DNA of 64,000 nt from Neorhizobium petrolearium. GTDB taxonomy: Bacteria; Pseudomonadota; Alphaproteobacteria; Rhizobiales; Rhizobiaceae. The notes beneath the pieces are model-generated. The model did no database searches and was not told the origin of the DNA. It was given only the letters and a program-made list of their open reading frames with translations. This document shows, in pieces, positions 45,139-54,775 of the stretch (position 1 is the stretch's first letter; every line of letters begins with the position of its first letter). A program made the translations under genes and the position numbers. The stretch spans positions 372,001-436,000 of the forward strand of contig NZ_JAGGJW010000001.1 of NCBI RefSeq assembly GCF_017873175.1, in the 5' to 3' direction.

Positions 45139-46980
45139 ATGCCGAGATTGCTGCCGACGTCCGTCGTATCGCGGATCGTAGTCCTCTGTCTGTTCATGAT
45201 CTTCATCGCGGTGATGGCAGTGGGCGGTCTTGCCTATGCCTATCTGCGCAGTGACATCATGGAGACGGCAAGAGCCGACGCCCGCAACGCCATGCGCACC
45301 ATGAGCCTGTTCTATGATCTGGAACTGCCGGGTTCGGGGAGTGAAATCAAGAACGGGGCTCTGGTTCGCGTCACCCAGGGTGAGGGCAATCTGAACGATC
45401 ATGGGATGGTCGACCGTACCGCGAGCGCAATCGGAGGCGTTGCGACCGTTTTCGAAAAGCGCGGTAGCGACTATGTCCGCGTCTCCACCAATGTGAAGAC
45501 CGAGAAGGGCGAACGTGCGGTCGGCACGAAGCTCTCCGCCGATCACCCGGCGCAGCCCATCCTGGCGCGCGGCGAGGCCTATTTCGGGCCTGCAGTCCTG
45601 TTCGGCAGGGATTTCATGACCGGCTATTTCCCGATCACCGATGCCTCCAACGCGGTGACCGGGCTCCTCTTCATCGGCATCCCGATGGAAGTCTATTTCG
45701 AACATATTGCTGCTTCGGGCTACGTCGTGATCGGCACGTCGCTCGCCGCTCTGATTCTGGTCGGCCTGGTGAGCTTCTTTACCCTCAGGGTGCTGCTCCG
45801 TCCGCTCGCCGTGCTGACGGGTACGGTTCACACGCTCTCCGGCGGAAACGATACTGTCGAAATACCGTATATCGAGCGACACAATGAATTCGGCAATATC
45901 GCTCGCGCGCTGGAGATATTTCGGGACAATGCGCGGGAGAAGCTGCAGATCGAAAGCCGTAGTGCGCAGGAGCGCGCCGAGGCGGAGGCCGAACGCAATC
46001 GCAACGACATGGAAAAGCAGCGTGTCGACCGGCAGATCGACGTCGCTGTGAATGAGTTGGGTGCCGCGCTCGCGCGGTTGTCGCAGGGTGACCTTTCCAG
46101 CACCATCGAAACGGAATTCTCCGGCCGGCTGGAACAATTACGGACCGATTTCAACGGCTCCATCGTCCGGCTGCGCGATACTCTTTCCCATATTCGGGAA
46201 AGCACGCTCGCCATCCAGAAGAGTAGCGCCGATCTCAGCCATTCGTCGTCGGAACTGGCCCGCCGCACCGAGACCCAGGCTGCCTCGTTGGAAGAGACGG
46301 CGGCCGCTGTGGAGGAGATTACGGCAACGGTCCGCTCCTCCGCCGAGCGGGCGCACGAAGCCAACAATGCGGTCGTACTGACGAGGAAGAGTGCCGACAG
46401 TTCCGGGACGGTCGTCAGCAATGCCATAGATGCGATGGGCCGGATCGAGGAAGCCTCGCAGAAGATCGAGCTCATCATCGAGGTTATCGACGACATCGCC
46501 TTCCAGACCAACCTGCTTGCTCTCAATGCCGGTATCGAGGCAGCACGCGCCGGTGAAGCCGGCAAAGGCTTCGCCGTCGTGGCTCAGGAAGTGCGGGAAC
46601 TGGCGCAACGCTCCGCCGGTGCGGCCAAGGAGATCAAGGAACTCATCAACCAGTCGAGTGCCGAGGTCGGTTCCGGTGCTTCGCTCGTCCAGCAGGCCGG
46701 TGAGGTACTCGCGTCGATCAGCCAGCAGATCACCGGCATCAGCCAGCATGTGGAAATGATCGCCACCGCCAGCCAGGACCAGTCGGCGGCGCTACAGGAC
46801 ATCAATAATTCGGTCAACCGCATGGACCAGATGACTCAGCAGAACGGTGCCATGGTCGGCGAAACCAGTGAGGCGAGCCGATGCCTGGCGGACGAGGCGG
46901 ATGCGCTGCTTCAGCTTGTGCAGCAGTTCCGTATCAACGAAGAAAGGTCGGCGCGCCGGCAGGCCTCTCGCGTGGCCTGA
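45139..46980 (+). CDS. Methyl-accepting chemotaxis protein with Cache sensor
   Basis: A 613-residue chemoreceptor: membrane helix 12-35, a periplasmic Cache-type domain (about 40-190), a second helix 194-217, HAMP (about 217-270), and the kinase-control hairpin with the conserved tip [22 protein letters not shown]. There is no C-terminal pentapeptide for CheR/CheB binding (it ends in RRQASRVA). The ligand is unknown. SD GGGGAAGG precedes the ATG. It is a single gene away from the flagellar block. Confidence 0.93.
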   Translation: MPRLLPTSVVSRIVVLCLFMIFIAVMAVGGLAYAYLRSDIMETARADARNAMRTMSLFYDLELPGSGSEIKNGALVRVTQGEGNLNDHGMVDRTASAIGGVATVFEKRGSDYVRVSTNVKTEKGERAVGTKLSADHPAQPILARGEAYFGPAVLFGRDFMTGYFPITDASNAVTGLLFIGIPMEVYFEHIAASGYVVIGTSLAALILVGLVSFFTLRVLLRPLAVLTGTVHTLSGGNDTVEIPYIERHNEFGNIARALEIFRDNAREKLQIESRSAQERAEAEAERNRNDMEKQRVDRQIDVAVNELGAALARLSQGDLSSTIETEFSGRLEQLRTDFNGSIVRLRDTLSHIRESTLAIQKSSADLSHSSSELARRTETQAASLEETAAAVEEITATVRSSAERAHEANNAVVLTRKSADSSGTVVSNAIDAMGRIEEASQKIELIIEVIDDIAFQTNLLALNAGIEAARAGEAGKGFAVVAQEVRELAQRSAGAAKEIKELINQSSAEVGSGASLVQQAGEVLASISQQITGISQHVEMIATASQDQSAALQDINNSVNRMDQMTQQNGAMVGETSEASRCLADEADALLQLVQQFRINEERSARRQASRVA

Positions 46981-47186
46981 GGACCGTCAACAGGATGGCA
47001 AGGAGCGGCAGCGATGCCGTTTCTTGCCGTTCTTCGTCCGCTCAGGAATAGGATTGGACCGGTGAGCCAGCGCGGCAACGGTTCGCTAAACTGCTCATAA
47101 AAGCGATCTTCCGCCTGGCGGCGGTAGATCTCACTCCTTGCACGGTATTGCCTGGCAAGATGGATGGCGACGACATTCTCATACAT
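46911..47186 (-). CDS. Possible small protein divergent from the LysR gene
   Basis: A 91-residue frame on the minus strand whose first 50 or so residues ([20 protein letters not shown], rich in Tyr, Arg and Gln) look like real coding sequence and are preceded by ACGGAG 7 nt upstream. The last 23 codons or so lie antisense to the chemoreceptor 3' end. It diverges from the LysR gene, a common arrangement for a regulator and its target. No family is recognised. Confidence 0.4.
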   Translation of the reverse strand: MYENVVAIHLARQYRARSEIYRRQAEDRFYEQFSEPLPRWLTGPILFLSGRRTARNGIAAAPCHPVDGPQATREACRRADLSSLIRNCCTS

Positions 47187-47276
47187 CGGAAATCTCCGTT
47201 CGAAAAAAGCCGTCTCCTTTTCTATAGATAAAAATCTGCTTCTTGTACGGAATAAATCCGGCTATGTTTTTCATCC

Positions 47277-48140
47277 ATGAAAAACATCAATTGGGATGCC
47301 TACGAACTCTTCATGCAGGTTGCGCGCCATGGCGGGCTCTCGGGCGGGGCGATCGTCACGGGATTAAGCCCTGCCACGATCGGCCGCCGCATGCTTGACC
47401 TGGAGGAAGCGATCGGTCGCCCGCTCTTCCTTCGCAGCCGCACGGGCTATCGGCTCACCGCCGAGGGTTCGGCCTTGTTTGCCCAGATTCTGGAAATGGA
47501 GGGGGCGGCTCGCCGCATCGAAAGCTGGAAGCGCGAAGGCACGGGTTCGCCGCTCGTAAGGGTCGCCTGCGGCACGTGGCTCGCCTGGATGTTCGCCCGG
47601 AACTTCTCGGTTGTCCGCACGGAGCAGGATCGTTTCCGCCTGGATTTCTATATCGCCGAGCGGCGTGCGAGCCTCGCACATCGGGAAAGCGATATCGGTA
47701 TCAGGGCCTTTGAACCCCAGGAGCCCAACCTGGCGGCAGTCAAACTGGGTGAAGTCGCCTATGCTGCTTATCGCGCCCGCAGCGCCCATCCGTCCATTGC
47801 AGACCGATGGCTCGCGGTTTCGGAGGAGGATGCCATTTCCGCCTACCTGCGATGGCCGCATGAGAACCGGACGGATCAGGTGGTCGTCACCGTCAATCGG
47901 CCCCGTTCGCTACGCGATCTTGCGCTCGCAGGCGCCGGCACGGCGGTATTGCCGTGCTTCGTAGGTGATCAGGACATGCGGCTGGAGCGCGTGGGCGAGG
48001 AGATCGCCGGCCTCCGCCATAGTCAGTGGATCGTAATGAACAACGACGATCGCCACCGCCGGGAAATCCGCACGGTGGTCGATCGCATGGTGAAGTTCAT
48101 CAGGGGCCATGCCGAGCTCTTTGCCGGGCGCAGGCCTTAA
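47277..48140 (+). CDS. LysR-family transcriptional regulator
   Basis: A 287-residue LTTR with the N-terminal winged HTH (YELFMQVARHGGLSGGAI, then SPATIGRRMLDLEEAIGRPLFLR) and an effector-binding domain (about 90-280). The 90 bp upstream contain AGATAAAAATCT, a small inverted repeat of the type seen at LTTR sites. The target is unknown; the divergent small ORF is the obvious candidate. Its stop is 3 bp from the end of a convergent small gene. Confidence 0.88.
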   Translation: MKNINWDAYELFMQVARHGGLSGGAIVTGLSPATIGRRMLDLEEAIGRPLFLRSRTGYRLTAEGSALFAQILEMEGAARRIESWKREGTGSPLVRVACGTWLAWMFARNFSVVRTEQDRFRLDFYIAERRASLAHRESDIGIRAFEPQEPNLAAVKLGEVAYAAYRARSAHPSIADRWLAVSEEDAISAYLRWPHENRTDQVVVTVNRPRSLRDLALAGAGTAVLPCFVGDQDMRLERVGEEIAGLRHSQWIVMNNDDRHRREIRTVVDRMVKFIRGHAELFAGRRP

Positions 48141-48379
48141 TTCACGGTGCGGTTGGTGACGATGACGGGGATCATCAGGTCGCCCCAGTGTCCGTCGCCG
48201 CCGTGATGCCGGGCGGAGCGGACGAGCTCAACCGAGACGCCCGCTTCGACCGCCTTCATGACAGCGTGGTTGAGGCGATGCAGGTCATTGGCGAGCGTTC
48301 GGATGGCTGCCTGTTGCTCGGCGGTCATGCTGCTTGCTTGTTCTTCTGCGCGTTCCTTGACGCGGGTCTGGACGTTCAT
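48137..48379 (-). CDS. Conserved 80-residue protein downstream of aceA
   Basis: An 80-residue soluble protein starting MNVQTRVKERAEEQASS, with GGAG 8 nt before the ATG. The C-terminal half carries GVSVELVRSARHHGGDGHWG. It shares the strand of aceA, 104 bp downstream of it, and may be co-transcribed. The function is unknown; similar small genes follow aceA in related bacteria as far as I recall. Confidence 0.65.
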   Translation of the reverse strand: MNVQTRVKERAEEQASSMTAEQQAAIRTLANDLHRLNHAVMKAVEAGVSVELVRSARHHGGDGHWGDLMIPVIVTNRTVN

Positions 48380-48435
48380 GGTATTTCTCCTCTCTTTTTG
48401 GTCGGGGTTCTTGAATAGGGTCCGGTCCTCTCCGT

Positions 48436-48462
48436 CCCCCGCTTCCGGAAGGAAAGCGGGGG
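48436..48462 (-). promoter_or_regulatory. Stem-loop between aceA and the small downstream gene
   Basis: CCCCCGCTT (48436-48444) with AAGCGGGGG (48454-48462), a perfect 9-bp stem with a 9-nt loop and no T tract. It could stabilise the aceA mRNA 3' end or partly terminate before the 80-residue gene. Confidence 0.5.
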
Positions 48463-48483
48463 GCGGGCCGGGAGGCAACGCTA

Positions 48484-49773
48484 TTACTCCGCGGCCGGGC
48501 GGAACTGGTCGTGCTCGGTCGATTCCTTCATGGCGGTTGTCGAAGACTGGCCGCCGGTAATGGCGAGCGAGACCGCATCGAAGTAACCGGTGCCGACTTC
48601 GCGCTGGTGCTTGGTCGCCGTGTAGCCGTTGGCCTCGGCGGCGAATTCCGCTTCCTGCAGTTCCGAATAGGCTGCCATCTGCCGGTCCTTGTAGCCGCGG
48701 GCCAATTCGAACATGCCGTAGTTCAACTGATGGAAGCCCGCGAGCGTGATGAACTGGAATTTGTAGCCCATCGCGCCGAGTTCTCGCTGGAACTTGGCGA
48801 TCGTCGCATCGTCCAGGTTTTTCTTCCAGTTGAACGAGGGCGAGCAGTTGTAGGCGAGCTTCTTGCCCGGATGCGCCTTGTGCACGCCTTCGGCGAATTT
48901 CCGCGCCTGTTCGAGATCCGGCTTCGAGGTTTCGCACCAGATTAGGTCGCAATAGGGGGCGTAGGCGACGGCACGGGCAATGCAAGGCTCAAGCCCGTTC
49001 TTGACCTGGTAGAAGCCTTCGACCGTGCGGCCAGCGTCGTAGTCGACAAACGGGCGGTCGCGTTCGTCGATGTCGGAGGTCAGGAGCTTTGCCGCTTCCG
49101 CATCCGTACGGGCGATGACCAGCGTCGGAACGCCCATGACGTCGGCGGCAAGCCGCGCGGCCGTCAGGTTGCGGATATGCGCCGCGGTGGGGATCAGGAC
49201 CTTGCCGCCGAGATGGCCGCACTTCTTCTCCGAGGCCAACTGGTCTTCGTAGTGGACGCCTGCGGCGCCTGCTTCGATGAAGGCTTTCATGATCTCGAAG
49301 GCGTTGAGCGGTCCGCCGAAGCCTGCTTCCGCATCCGCTACGATCGGCGCGAACCAGGTTTCGACCGAAAGGCCCTTGCCTTCCGCTGTCTCGATCTGGT
49401 CGGCGCGCTGGAGCGTCCGGTTGATGCGCTTGGCAAGCTCAGGCGCGGCATTGGCCGGATAGAGCGACTGGTCCGGATACATGGCGGACGCCGTGTTGGC
49501 ATCTGCTGCGACCTGCCAGCCCGAGAGATAGATCGCCTTCAGTCCGGCACGCACCATCTGCATGGCCTGGTTGCCGGAGAGCGCGCCCAGCGCGTTGACG
49601 AAGTTTTCCTCGTTGATGAGCTTCCAGAGCCGGTTCGCACCCATTTCGGCCAGCGAATACCGGATCTCGACCGATCCGCGCAGTCGCTTGACCTCTTCGG
49701 CGCCATAGGGGCGCTCAATACCGTCGAAACGGCCTTTGGATGCCCCAGGAACCAACGTGTAAAAATCTGTCAT
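48484..49773 (-). CDS. aceA: Isocitrate lyase
   Basis: A 429-residue enzyme cleaving isocitrate to glyoxylate and succinate. The catalytic KKCGH motif with Cys185 (183-187) is present, along with [10 protein letters not shown] and YEDQLASE. It is required for growth on acetate and acetoacetate, which fits the acetoacetyl-CoA synthetase gene at 57623. It is divergent from a ScfR/RamB-like regulator gene, with several TGTAAA elements between them. Malate synthase is not in the window. Confidence 0.97.
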   Translation of the reverse strand: MTDFYTLVPGASKGRFDGIERPYGAEEVKRLRGSVEIRYSLAEMGANRLWKLINEENFVNALGALSGNQAMQMVRAGLKAIYLSGWQVAADANTASAMYPDQSLYPANAAPELAKRINRTLQRADQIETAEGKGLSVETWFAPIVADAEAGFGGPLNAFEIMKAFIEAGAAGVHYEDQLASEKKCGHLGGKVLIPTAAHIRNLTAARLAADVMGVPTLVIARTDAEAAKLLTSDIDERDRPFVDYDAGRTVEGFYQVKNGLEPCIARAVAYAPYCDLIWCETSKPDLEQARKFAEGVHKAHPGKKLAYNCSPSFNWKKNLDDATIAKFQRELGAMGYKFQFITLAGFHQLNYGMFELARGYKDRQMAAYSELQEAEFAAEANGYTATKHQREVGTGYFDAVSLAITGGQSSTTAMKESTEHDQFRPAAE

Positions 49774-49980
49774 TTCTTTCTCCCATGTAAAATCGGCGGC
49801 GTAGCCAATCTGATTTTTGTGTGACTGAATTTACATAGAAGAATGCTGCACTGCCAGAAAATAAGCGAAATAGAGATTGAGAAAGGAGTTAGGATGTCTT
49901 GCCTTTCACAAAAGTATCGGTGAAAATGTCAAAACTGTAAAATCGGGCGATGACTCGAATTTGTAAAAATGGTGACAAAT
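49757..49980. promoter_or_regulatory. TGTAAA operator cluster between aceA and its divergent regulator
   Basis: TGTAAAATCGG occurs twice, identically, at 49786-49796 and 49936-49946, with related TGTAAAAA at about 49758 and 49962 and a reversed form TTTACA at about 49834. ATTTGT/ACAAAT (49959-49964, 49975-49980) forms an inverted repeat that runs into the regulator's ATG at 49979. The pattern fits binding by the neighbouring XRE/RamB-type protein with autorepression. Confidence 0.6.
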
Positions 49981-51397
49981 GGCCGAGCGGAAGATTTTTG
50001 CAGGCCCGCGCGTGCGGCGGGTGCGACTGGGTCTCGGGCTGACGCAGACGGCGATGGCCGAGGCGCTCGGCATCTCGCCTTCCTACCTGAACCTGATCGA
50101 GCGCAACCAGCGGCCGCTGACTGTCCAGCTCCTCTTGAAGCTCGCCTCCGTCTATAAGGTCGATCTCGATGCGCTGCAGGGCGAGGGCGGCGGTCTGGCG
50201 AGCCAGCTTCGCGAAGTGTTCGCCGATCCGCTGCTGGCTGGCGAAATCCCGGGCGATCAGGAAATCATCGAGGTCGCCGAGGCTGCACCGAACGCAGCGC
50301 TTGGCATGATGAAGCTCTATCGCGCCTATCGCGAACAGGCGGCCCGGCTTTCGGACCTTTCCGATCTTCTGGCGCGCGAAGGGCATGAAACCTCGATTGC
50401 CGGCACGCGCCTGCCGATCGACGAGGTACGTGAGGCCCTGGAGCGGCGGCCGAATTTCTTCGCGCGCATCGAGGATGCTGCGGAGGCTTTCTCAGCGAGA
50501 CTTGGAACGGGTGACGAATTGCCTGGCGCCTTGAAGGCCTGGCTGAAGAGCGAGCATGGCATTGTCGTGCGCACGCTTCCCGTCCATGCCATGCCGAATC
50601 TGCGCCGTCGCTACGACCGCCATTCGATGCGACTGTTCCTCTCCGAGCGGCTGTCGCCATTCGATCGCACTCGGGAACTGGCCATGGAAGCGGCGCTTCT
50701 GGCTCTGGGGCAAGAGATTGCGGCGGAGCTCGACGAGCTCTCCTTCTCCACCAACGAGGCGCGGCGCATCGGCCGTTTTGAACTTGCCCGCTATGCAGCC
50801 CATGCACTGATGATGCCTTATGGCGCGTTTCTCGCGGCAGCCCACCGTGCCCGCTATGACCTTGAGGTGCTGCGTTCGCGCTTCGAGGTTTCCTTTGAAC
50901 AGACCGCCAACCGGTTGACCACGTTGGTCCGTACGGATGCCGGTGGAATACCGTTCTTCCTTCTCGAACTCGATCATGCGGGCAATGTGATCCGGCGGGC
51001 CGGCGCGCAAGGATTTCCGCAGGCCCGTTTCGGCGGCCTTTGTCCGAAGCTCGGCATTCATTCCGCTTTTGCTCAGCCGGGCCAGATCCTTGCCGATCGC
51101 GTCGAGATGCCCGACGGGAGTGCGTTTCTGACACTCTCGCGCACGCTCGAAGGGCCGCAGGCGGGGTTCGGTGAGCGCATCCGCCGCACCGCGGTCCTGC
51201 TCGGTTGTGATCTTTCGAGCGCAGGTGACACCGTTTACGGCGAGGCGCTTCCCGGAGCGACCGGTACTGTACTTGCCGGCACGGCCTGCCGTCTTTGCGA
51301 GCGGCAGGGCTGTCTTTCGCGCGCCGAGCCGCCGGTTACCCGACCGCTCGGACTTGACGAAATGGTAACCGGCTTGAGTGCCTTTGATTTCCAGTGA
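49979..51397 (+). CDS. XRE-family regulator with ScfR/RamB-type C-terminal domain
   Basis: A 472-residue protein with an N-terminal HTH (about 12-65; LTQTAMAEALGISPSYLNLI), a central peptidase-like IrrE region (about 170-290) that lacks a clear HExxH zinc motif, and a C-terminal Cys cluster CRLCERQGC typical of short-chain acyl-CoA-responsive regulators such as RamB and PrpR. Family members control acetate or propionate genes. Divergence from aceA and the shared TGTAAA boxes make aceA the likely target, with an acyl-CoA as a possible signal. The SD is weak. Confidence 0.82.
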   Translation: MAERKIFAGPRVRRVRLGLGLTQTAMAEALGISPSYLNLIERNQRPLTVQLLLKLASVYKVDLDALQGEGGGLASQLREVFADPLLAGEIPGDQEIIEVAEAAPNAALGMMKLYRAYREQAARLSDLSDLLAREGHETSIAGTRLPIDEVREALERRPNFFARIEDAAEAFSARLGTGDELPGALKAWLKSEHGIVVRTLPVHAMPNLRRRYDRHSMRLFLSERLSPFDRTRELAMEAALLALGQEIAAELDELSFSTNEARRIGRFELARYAAHALMMPYGAFLAAAHRARYDLEVLRSRFEVSFEQTANRLTTLVRTDAGGIPFFLLELDHAGNVIRRAGAQGFPQARFGGLCPKLGIHSAFAQPGQILADRVEMPDGSAFLTLSRTLEGPQAGFGERIRRTAVLLGCDLSSAGDTVYGEALPGATGTVLAGTACRLCERQGCLSRAEPPVTRPLGLDEMVTGLSAFDFQ

Positions 51398-51519
51398 CCT
51401 TTTCGGCACTGCACATTCCCCCTTGTGGGGAGAAAAATTCCTTTCTACTCTCGCAAAAACGATAAGGGAATTTGCGCACGGCTCCATAACCGCGCGGAAA
51501 AACTGGAACTGGAGAGATC

Positions 51520-52617
51520 ATGAAAAACCGTTTGCTCAGCCTCGCCGCAGCCTTGGCCGCGTCGGCTTTTTCCGCGAATGCTGTCATGGCGCAGGAGCGG
51601 GAAGTCCATGTCTACAACTGGTCTGATTACATCGATGAATCGATCTTGGAGGACTTCACCAAGGAGACGGGCATCAAGGTCGTTTACGACGTCTTTGACA
51701 GCAACGATCTTGTCGAAACCAAGCTGCTGGCCGGCGGTTCGGGTTACGACGTCGTCGTTCCGACAGCTCCCTTCCTCGCGCGCCAGATTCAGGCCGGAGT
51801 TTTCCAGAAACTTGACAAGTCCAAGCTGCCGAACCTTTCCAATATGTGGCCGCAGGTCACGGAACGTCTCGCCAAATACGACCCCGGCAATGAATATGCC
51901 GTCAACTACATGTGGGGCACCACTGGCATCGGCTACAATGTAGACAAGGTGAAGGCCGCCCTTGGCGACGTGCCTGTCGATAGCTGGGATGTGCTGTTCA
52001 AGCCGGAGAATGCCGAGAAGCTGAAATCCTGCGGCATCAACATCCTCGACGCTTCCGACGAAACCTTTGCGATCGCGCTCAATTATCTCGGCAAGAACCC
52101 TGACAGCAAGGAGACGGCCGATCTGGAAGCGGGTGGCGAGGTCTATAAGAAAATTCGGCCCAACGTCAGGTCGTTCAACGCTTCAGCCTATATCGATGAA
52201 CTCGCCAATGGCGACATTTGCGTCACGATCGGCTGGTCGGGCGATATCCTTCAGGCGAAGAGCCGCGCCGAGGAAGCCAACAATGGCGTCAATGTCGAAT
52301 ACGTGATTCCCAAGGAAGGCACCTATATGTGGTTCGACAACCTCGCGATCCCCGCGGATGCGAAGAACGTCGAAGAGGCGCATGCCTTCATCAATTATCT
52401 GATGAAGCCGGAAGTCATCGCCAAGGCCTCGAACTACGTGCAGTACGCCAACGGCAATCTTGCTTCCCAGAAATTTATCGACAAGGAAGTGCTCGAAAAC
52501 CCGTCCGTCTATCCGCCGGAAGACGTGGTTTCGAAACTTTTCACCATCTCGCCCTACGGGCCTAAAGAGCAGCGCGTGCTGAACCGGGTCTGGACGCAGA
52601 TCAAGACCGGAAGCTGA
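51520..52617 (+). CDS. potF: PotF, putrescine-binding periplasmic protein
   Basis: A 365-residue binding protein with a signal peptide cut near VMAQE (about residue 25), then VHVYNWSDYID, the hallmark of the PotD/PotF family. It captures putrescine for the PotGHI importer. GGAGAG lies just before the ATG. It is first gene of potFGHI; the separation from potG contains a strong stem-loop. Confidence 0.92.
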   Translation: MKNRLLSLAAALAASAFSANAVMAQEREVHVYNWSDYIDESILEDFTKETGIKVVYDVFDSNDLVETKLLAGGSGYDVVVPTAPFLARQIQAGVFQKLDKSKLPNLSNMWPQVTERLAKYDPGNEYAVNYMWGTTGIGYNVDKVKAALGDVPVDSWDVLFKPENAEKLKSCGINILDASDETFAIALNYLGKNPDSKETADLEAGGEVYKKIRPNVRSFNASAYIDELANGDICVTIGWSGDILQAKSRAEEANNGVNVEYVIPKEGTYMWFDNLAIPADAKNVEEAHAFINYLMKPEVIAKASNYVQYANGNLASQKFIDKEVLENPSVYPPEDVVSKLFTISPYGPKEQRVLNRVWTQIKTGS

Positions 52618-52624
52618 ACAAAGG

Positions 52625-52650
52625 CGGGGCAGGCGGAAACGTCTGCCCCG
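52625..52650 (+). promoter_or_regulatory. potF-potG intercistronic stem-loop
   Basis: An 11-bp stem (52625-52635 with 52640-52650, one G-U) capped by a GAAA tetraloop, with no T tract. This unusually stable structure in a 60-bp gap is expected to favour accumulation of potF mRNA over potGHI. Confidence 0.75.
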
Positions 52651-52677
52651 AATGCTTTCAGGCTGTGATAGGGCGAA

Positions 52678-53847
52678 ATGGGGCAAGGCATGGCGAAATC
52701 TCTTGGACCGGTAAAGCGCAAATTCTCTCCCTGGACCGATCCCTCGGCCGTTCCTTTCATCCGTTTCGAGAATATCACCAAGCGCTACGGTGATTTCACT
52801 GCCGTCGACAATCTGACCCTGGATATCTACGAGCGGGAATTCTTCTCGCTGCTCGGCCCTTCCGGTTGCGGCAAGACGACGCTGATGCGCATGCTGGCCG
52901 GCTTCGAGGAGCCGACGGAGGGGCGCATCCTGCTGCAAGGCAAGGATATTTCCGGCGTGCCGCCCTATCGCCGGCCCACCAACATGATGTTCCAGAGCTA
53001 CGCGCTCTTCCCACACATGACGGTTGAGAAAAACATAGCCTTCGGCCTCGAACAGGACGGTCTCTCGAAAGTGGAGATCGCCGCGCGCGTCGAGGAAATG
53101 CTGAAGCTCGTCAAGCTCGAGCCCTTCGCCAGGCGCAAGCCGGCGCAGCTTTCGGGTGGCCAGCGTCAGCGCGTCGCGCTCGCCCGTTCGCTGGCCAAGC
53201 GTCCGAAAGTGCTGCTTCTCGACGAACCGCTCGGTGCGCTCGACAGGAAGCTGCGTGAAGAGACGCAGTTTGAACTGATGGACATCCAGACGAATCTCGG
53301 CCTCACCTTCCTGATCGTCACCCATGACCAGGAGGAGGCGATGACTGTGTCCGACCGCATCGCGGTGATGGACAAGGGCGTCATCATGCAGGTGGCGACG
53401 CCGGCGGAAATTTACGAGGCGCCGAACAGCCGTTACGTCGCGGATTTCATCGGCGACATCAACATTTTCGAAGGCACCGTCTCATCGACGGAAAGCGCGC
53501 TTGGCGCGCCGGGGGCTGTGCGGATCGATTGCGATGGCATCACGGTCGCCGTTGAGCAGGAATGTCAGGCGGTGAAGGGCGACAGGGTGACCTTCGCGAT
53601 CCGGCCGGAAAAGGTGCGTATCTCGCCTGACCAGCCGTCCGATACCTCCGTCAACGCCGTTTACGGTGAGGTCTGGGACATCGGCTATCTCGGGGATTTT
53701 TCCATCTTTCTGGTCAAGCTTGCCGACGATCGTATCGTTCGCGCCGCCCAGGCCAACGTCTCGCGCCTTGTCGACCGGCCGATAACCTTCGGCGACATGG
53801 TCTGGCTCACCTGGCCGCTCGATGCTGGCCTTGTTCTGACACGCTGA
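52678..53847 (+). CDS. potG: PotG, putrescine ABC transporter ATPase
   Basis: A 389-residue ATPase with Walker A GPSGCGKTT, Q-loop MFQSYALFPHMTV, signature LSGGQRQRVALARS, Walker B VLLLDEPLGALD and a C-terminal TOBE domain. The first ATG (52678) or that at 52690 could start it. It energises PotHI. potH starts 15 bp after its stop. Confidence 0.94.
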   Translation: MGQGMAKSLGPVKRKFSPWTDPSAVPFIRFENITKRYGDFTAVDNLTLDIYEREFFSLLGPSGCGKTTLMRMLAGFEEPTEGRILLQGKDISGVPPYRRPTNMMFQSYALFPHMTVEKNIAFGLEQDGLSKVEIAARVEEMLKLVKLEPFARRKPAQLSGGQRQRVALARSLAKRPKVLLLDEPLGALDRKLREETQFELMDIQTNLGLTFLIVTHDQEEAMTVSDRIAVMDKGVIMQVATPAEIYEAPNSRYVADFIGDINIFEGTVSSTESALGAPGAVRIDCDGITVAVEQECQAVKGDRVTFAIRPEKVRISPDQPSDTSVNAVYGEVWDIGYLGDFSIFLVKLADDRIVRAAQANVSRLVDRPITFGDMVWLTWPLDAGLVLTR

Positions 53848-53862
53848 GCGGGGAGAACGGAT

Positions 53863-54774
53863 ATGGCGAGCGTTTCCGAAACCCATGCCGCCAACAAGCC
53901 TGGCCCCGCCCGCTGGCTTGTGGTCTTGGTGCCCTATTTCTGGCTGTTGCTCTTCTTCGCAGGGCCCTTTTTGATAATCTTGAAGATCTCGCTGTCGGAT
54001 ACGGCGATCGCCATGCCGCCCTATGTACCGGTCTTCCAGGGGGCGATCGGGGATTTCATCTCCAGGTTGGATTTCGAGAATTATCTTTTTCTAACGGAGG
54101 ACCCGCTCTACATCAGGTCCTACCTGTCGTCGCTCCGCATCGCGCTGATCTCCACCCTCCTGCTGCTGCTGATCGGTTACCCGATGGCGCTCGCCATGGC
54201 GCGCGCACCTTCGTCGCTCAGGCCGACCCTGGTGATGCTCGTCATTCTGCCGTTCTGGACCTCGTTCCTGATCCGGGTCTATGCTTGGATCGGCATCCTG
54301 AAGCCGGACGGCCTTCTGACGCTGCTCTTTCAGACGATCGGCCTCATGGGGCCGAACGAGCAGGTGCAGATATTCCGCACCGATATCGCCGTCTTCATCG
54401 GTATCGTCTATTCCTATCTGCCCTTCATGGTCCTGCCGCTCTATTCGGCGCTGGAGAAGATGGACAATACGCTGCTGGAAGCCGCCAGCGATCTCGGCTG
54501 CCCGCCGCTGAAGGCATTCTGGAAGATCACGTTCCCGCTGTCGCTGCCGGGCGTCGTCGCCGGCTCGCTGATCTGCTTCATTCCGATTACCGGCGAATTT
54601 GTCATCCCGGACCTTTTGGGCGGCGCCGATACGCTGATGATCGGCAAGACGCTCTGGACGGAGTTTTTCGGCAACCGCGACTGGCCGCTCGCATCGGCCG
54701 TGGCGGTAATCCTCTTGATCCTGCTGGTCGTGCCGATCGCGATCTTCCAGAACCAGCAGAAGAAGGTGGCCTGA
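53863..54774 (+). CDS. potH: PotH, putrescine ABC permease
   Basis: A 303-residue permease with about six membrane helices and the EAA motif LLEAASDLGCPPLKAFWKI. GGGGAGAA precedes the ATG. It pairs with PotI, whose start is 1 bp after its stop. Confidence 0.93.
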   Translation: MASVSETHAANKPGPARWLVVLVPYFWLLLFFAGPFLIILKISLSDTAIAMPPYVPVFQGAIGDFISRLDFENYLFLTEDPLYIRSYLSSLRIALISTLLLLLIGYPMALAMARAPSSLRPTLVMLVILPFWTSFLIRVYAWIGILKPDGLLTLLFQTIGLMGPNEQVQIFRTDIAVFIGIVYSYLPFMVLPLYSALEKMDNTLLEAASDLGCPPLKAFWKITFPLSLPGVVAGSLICFIPITGEFVIPDLLGGADTLMIGKTLWTEFFGNRDWPLASAVAVILLILLVVPIAIFQNQQKKVA

Positions 54775-54775
54775 A

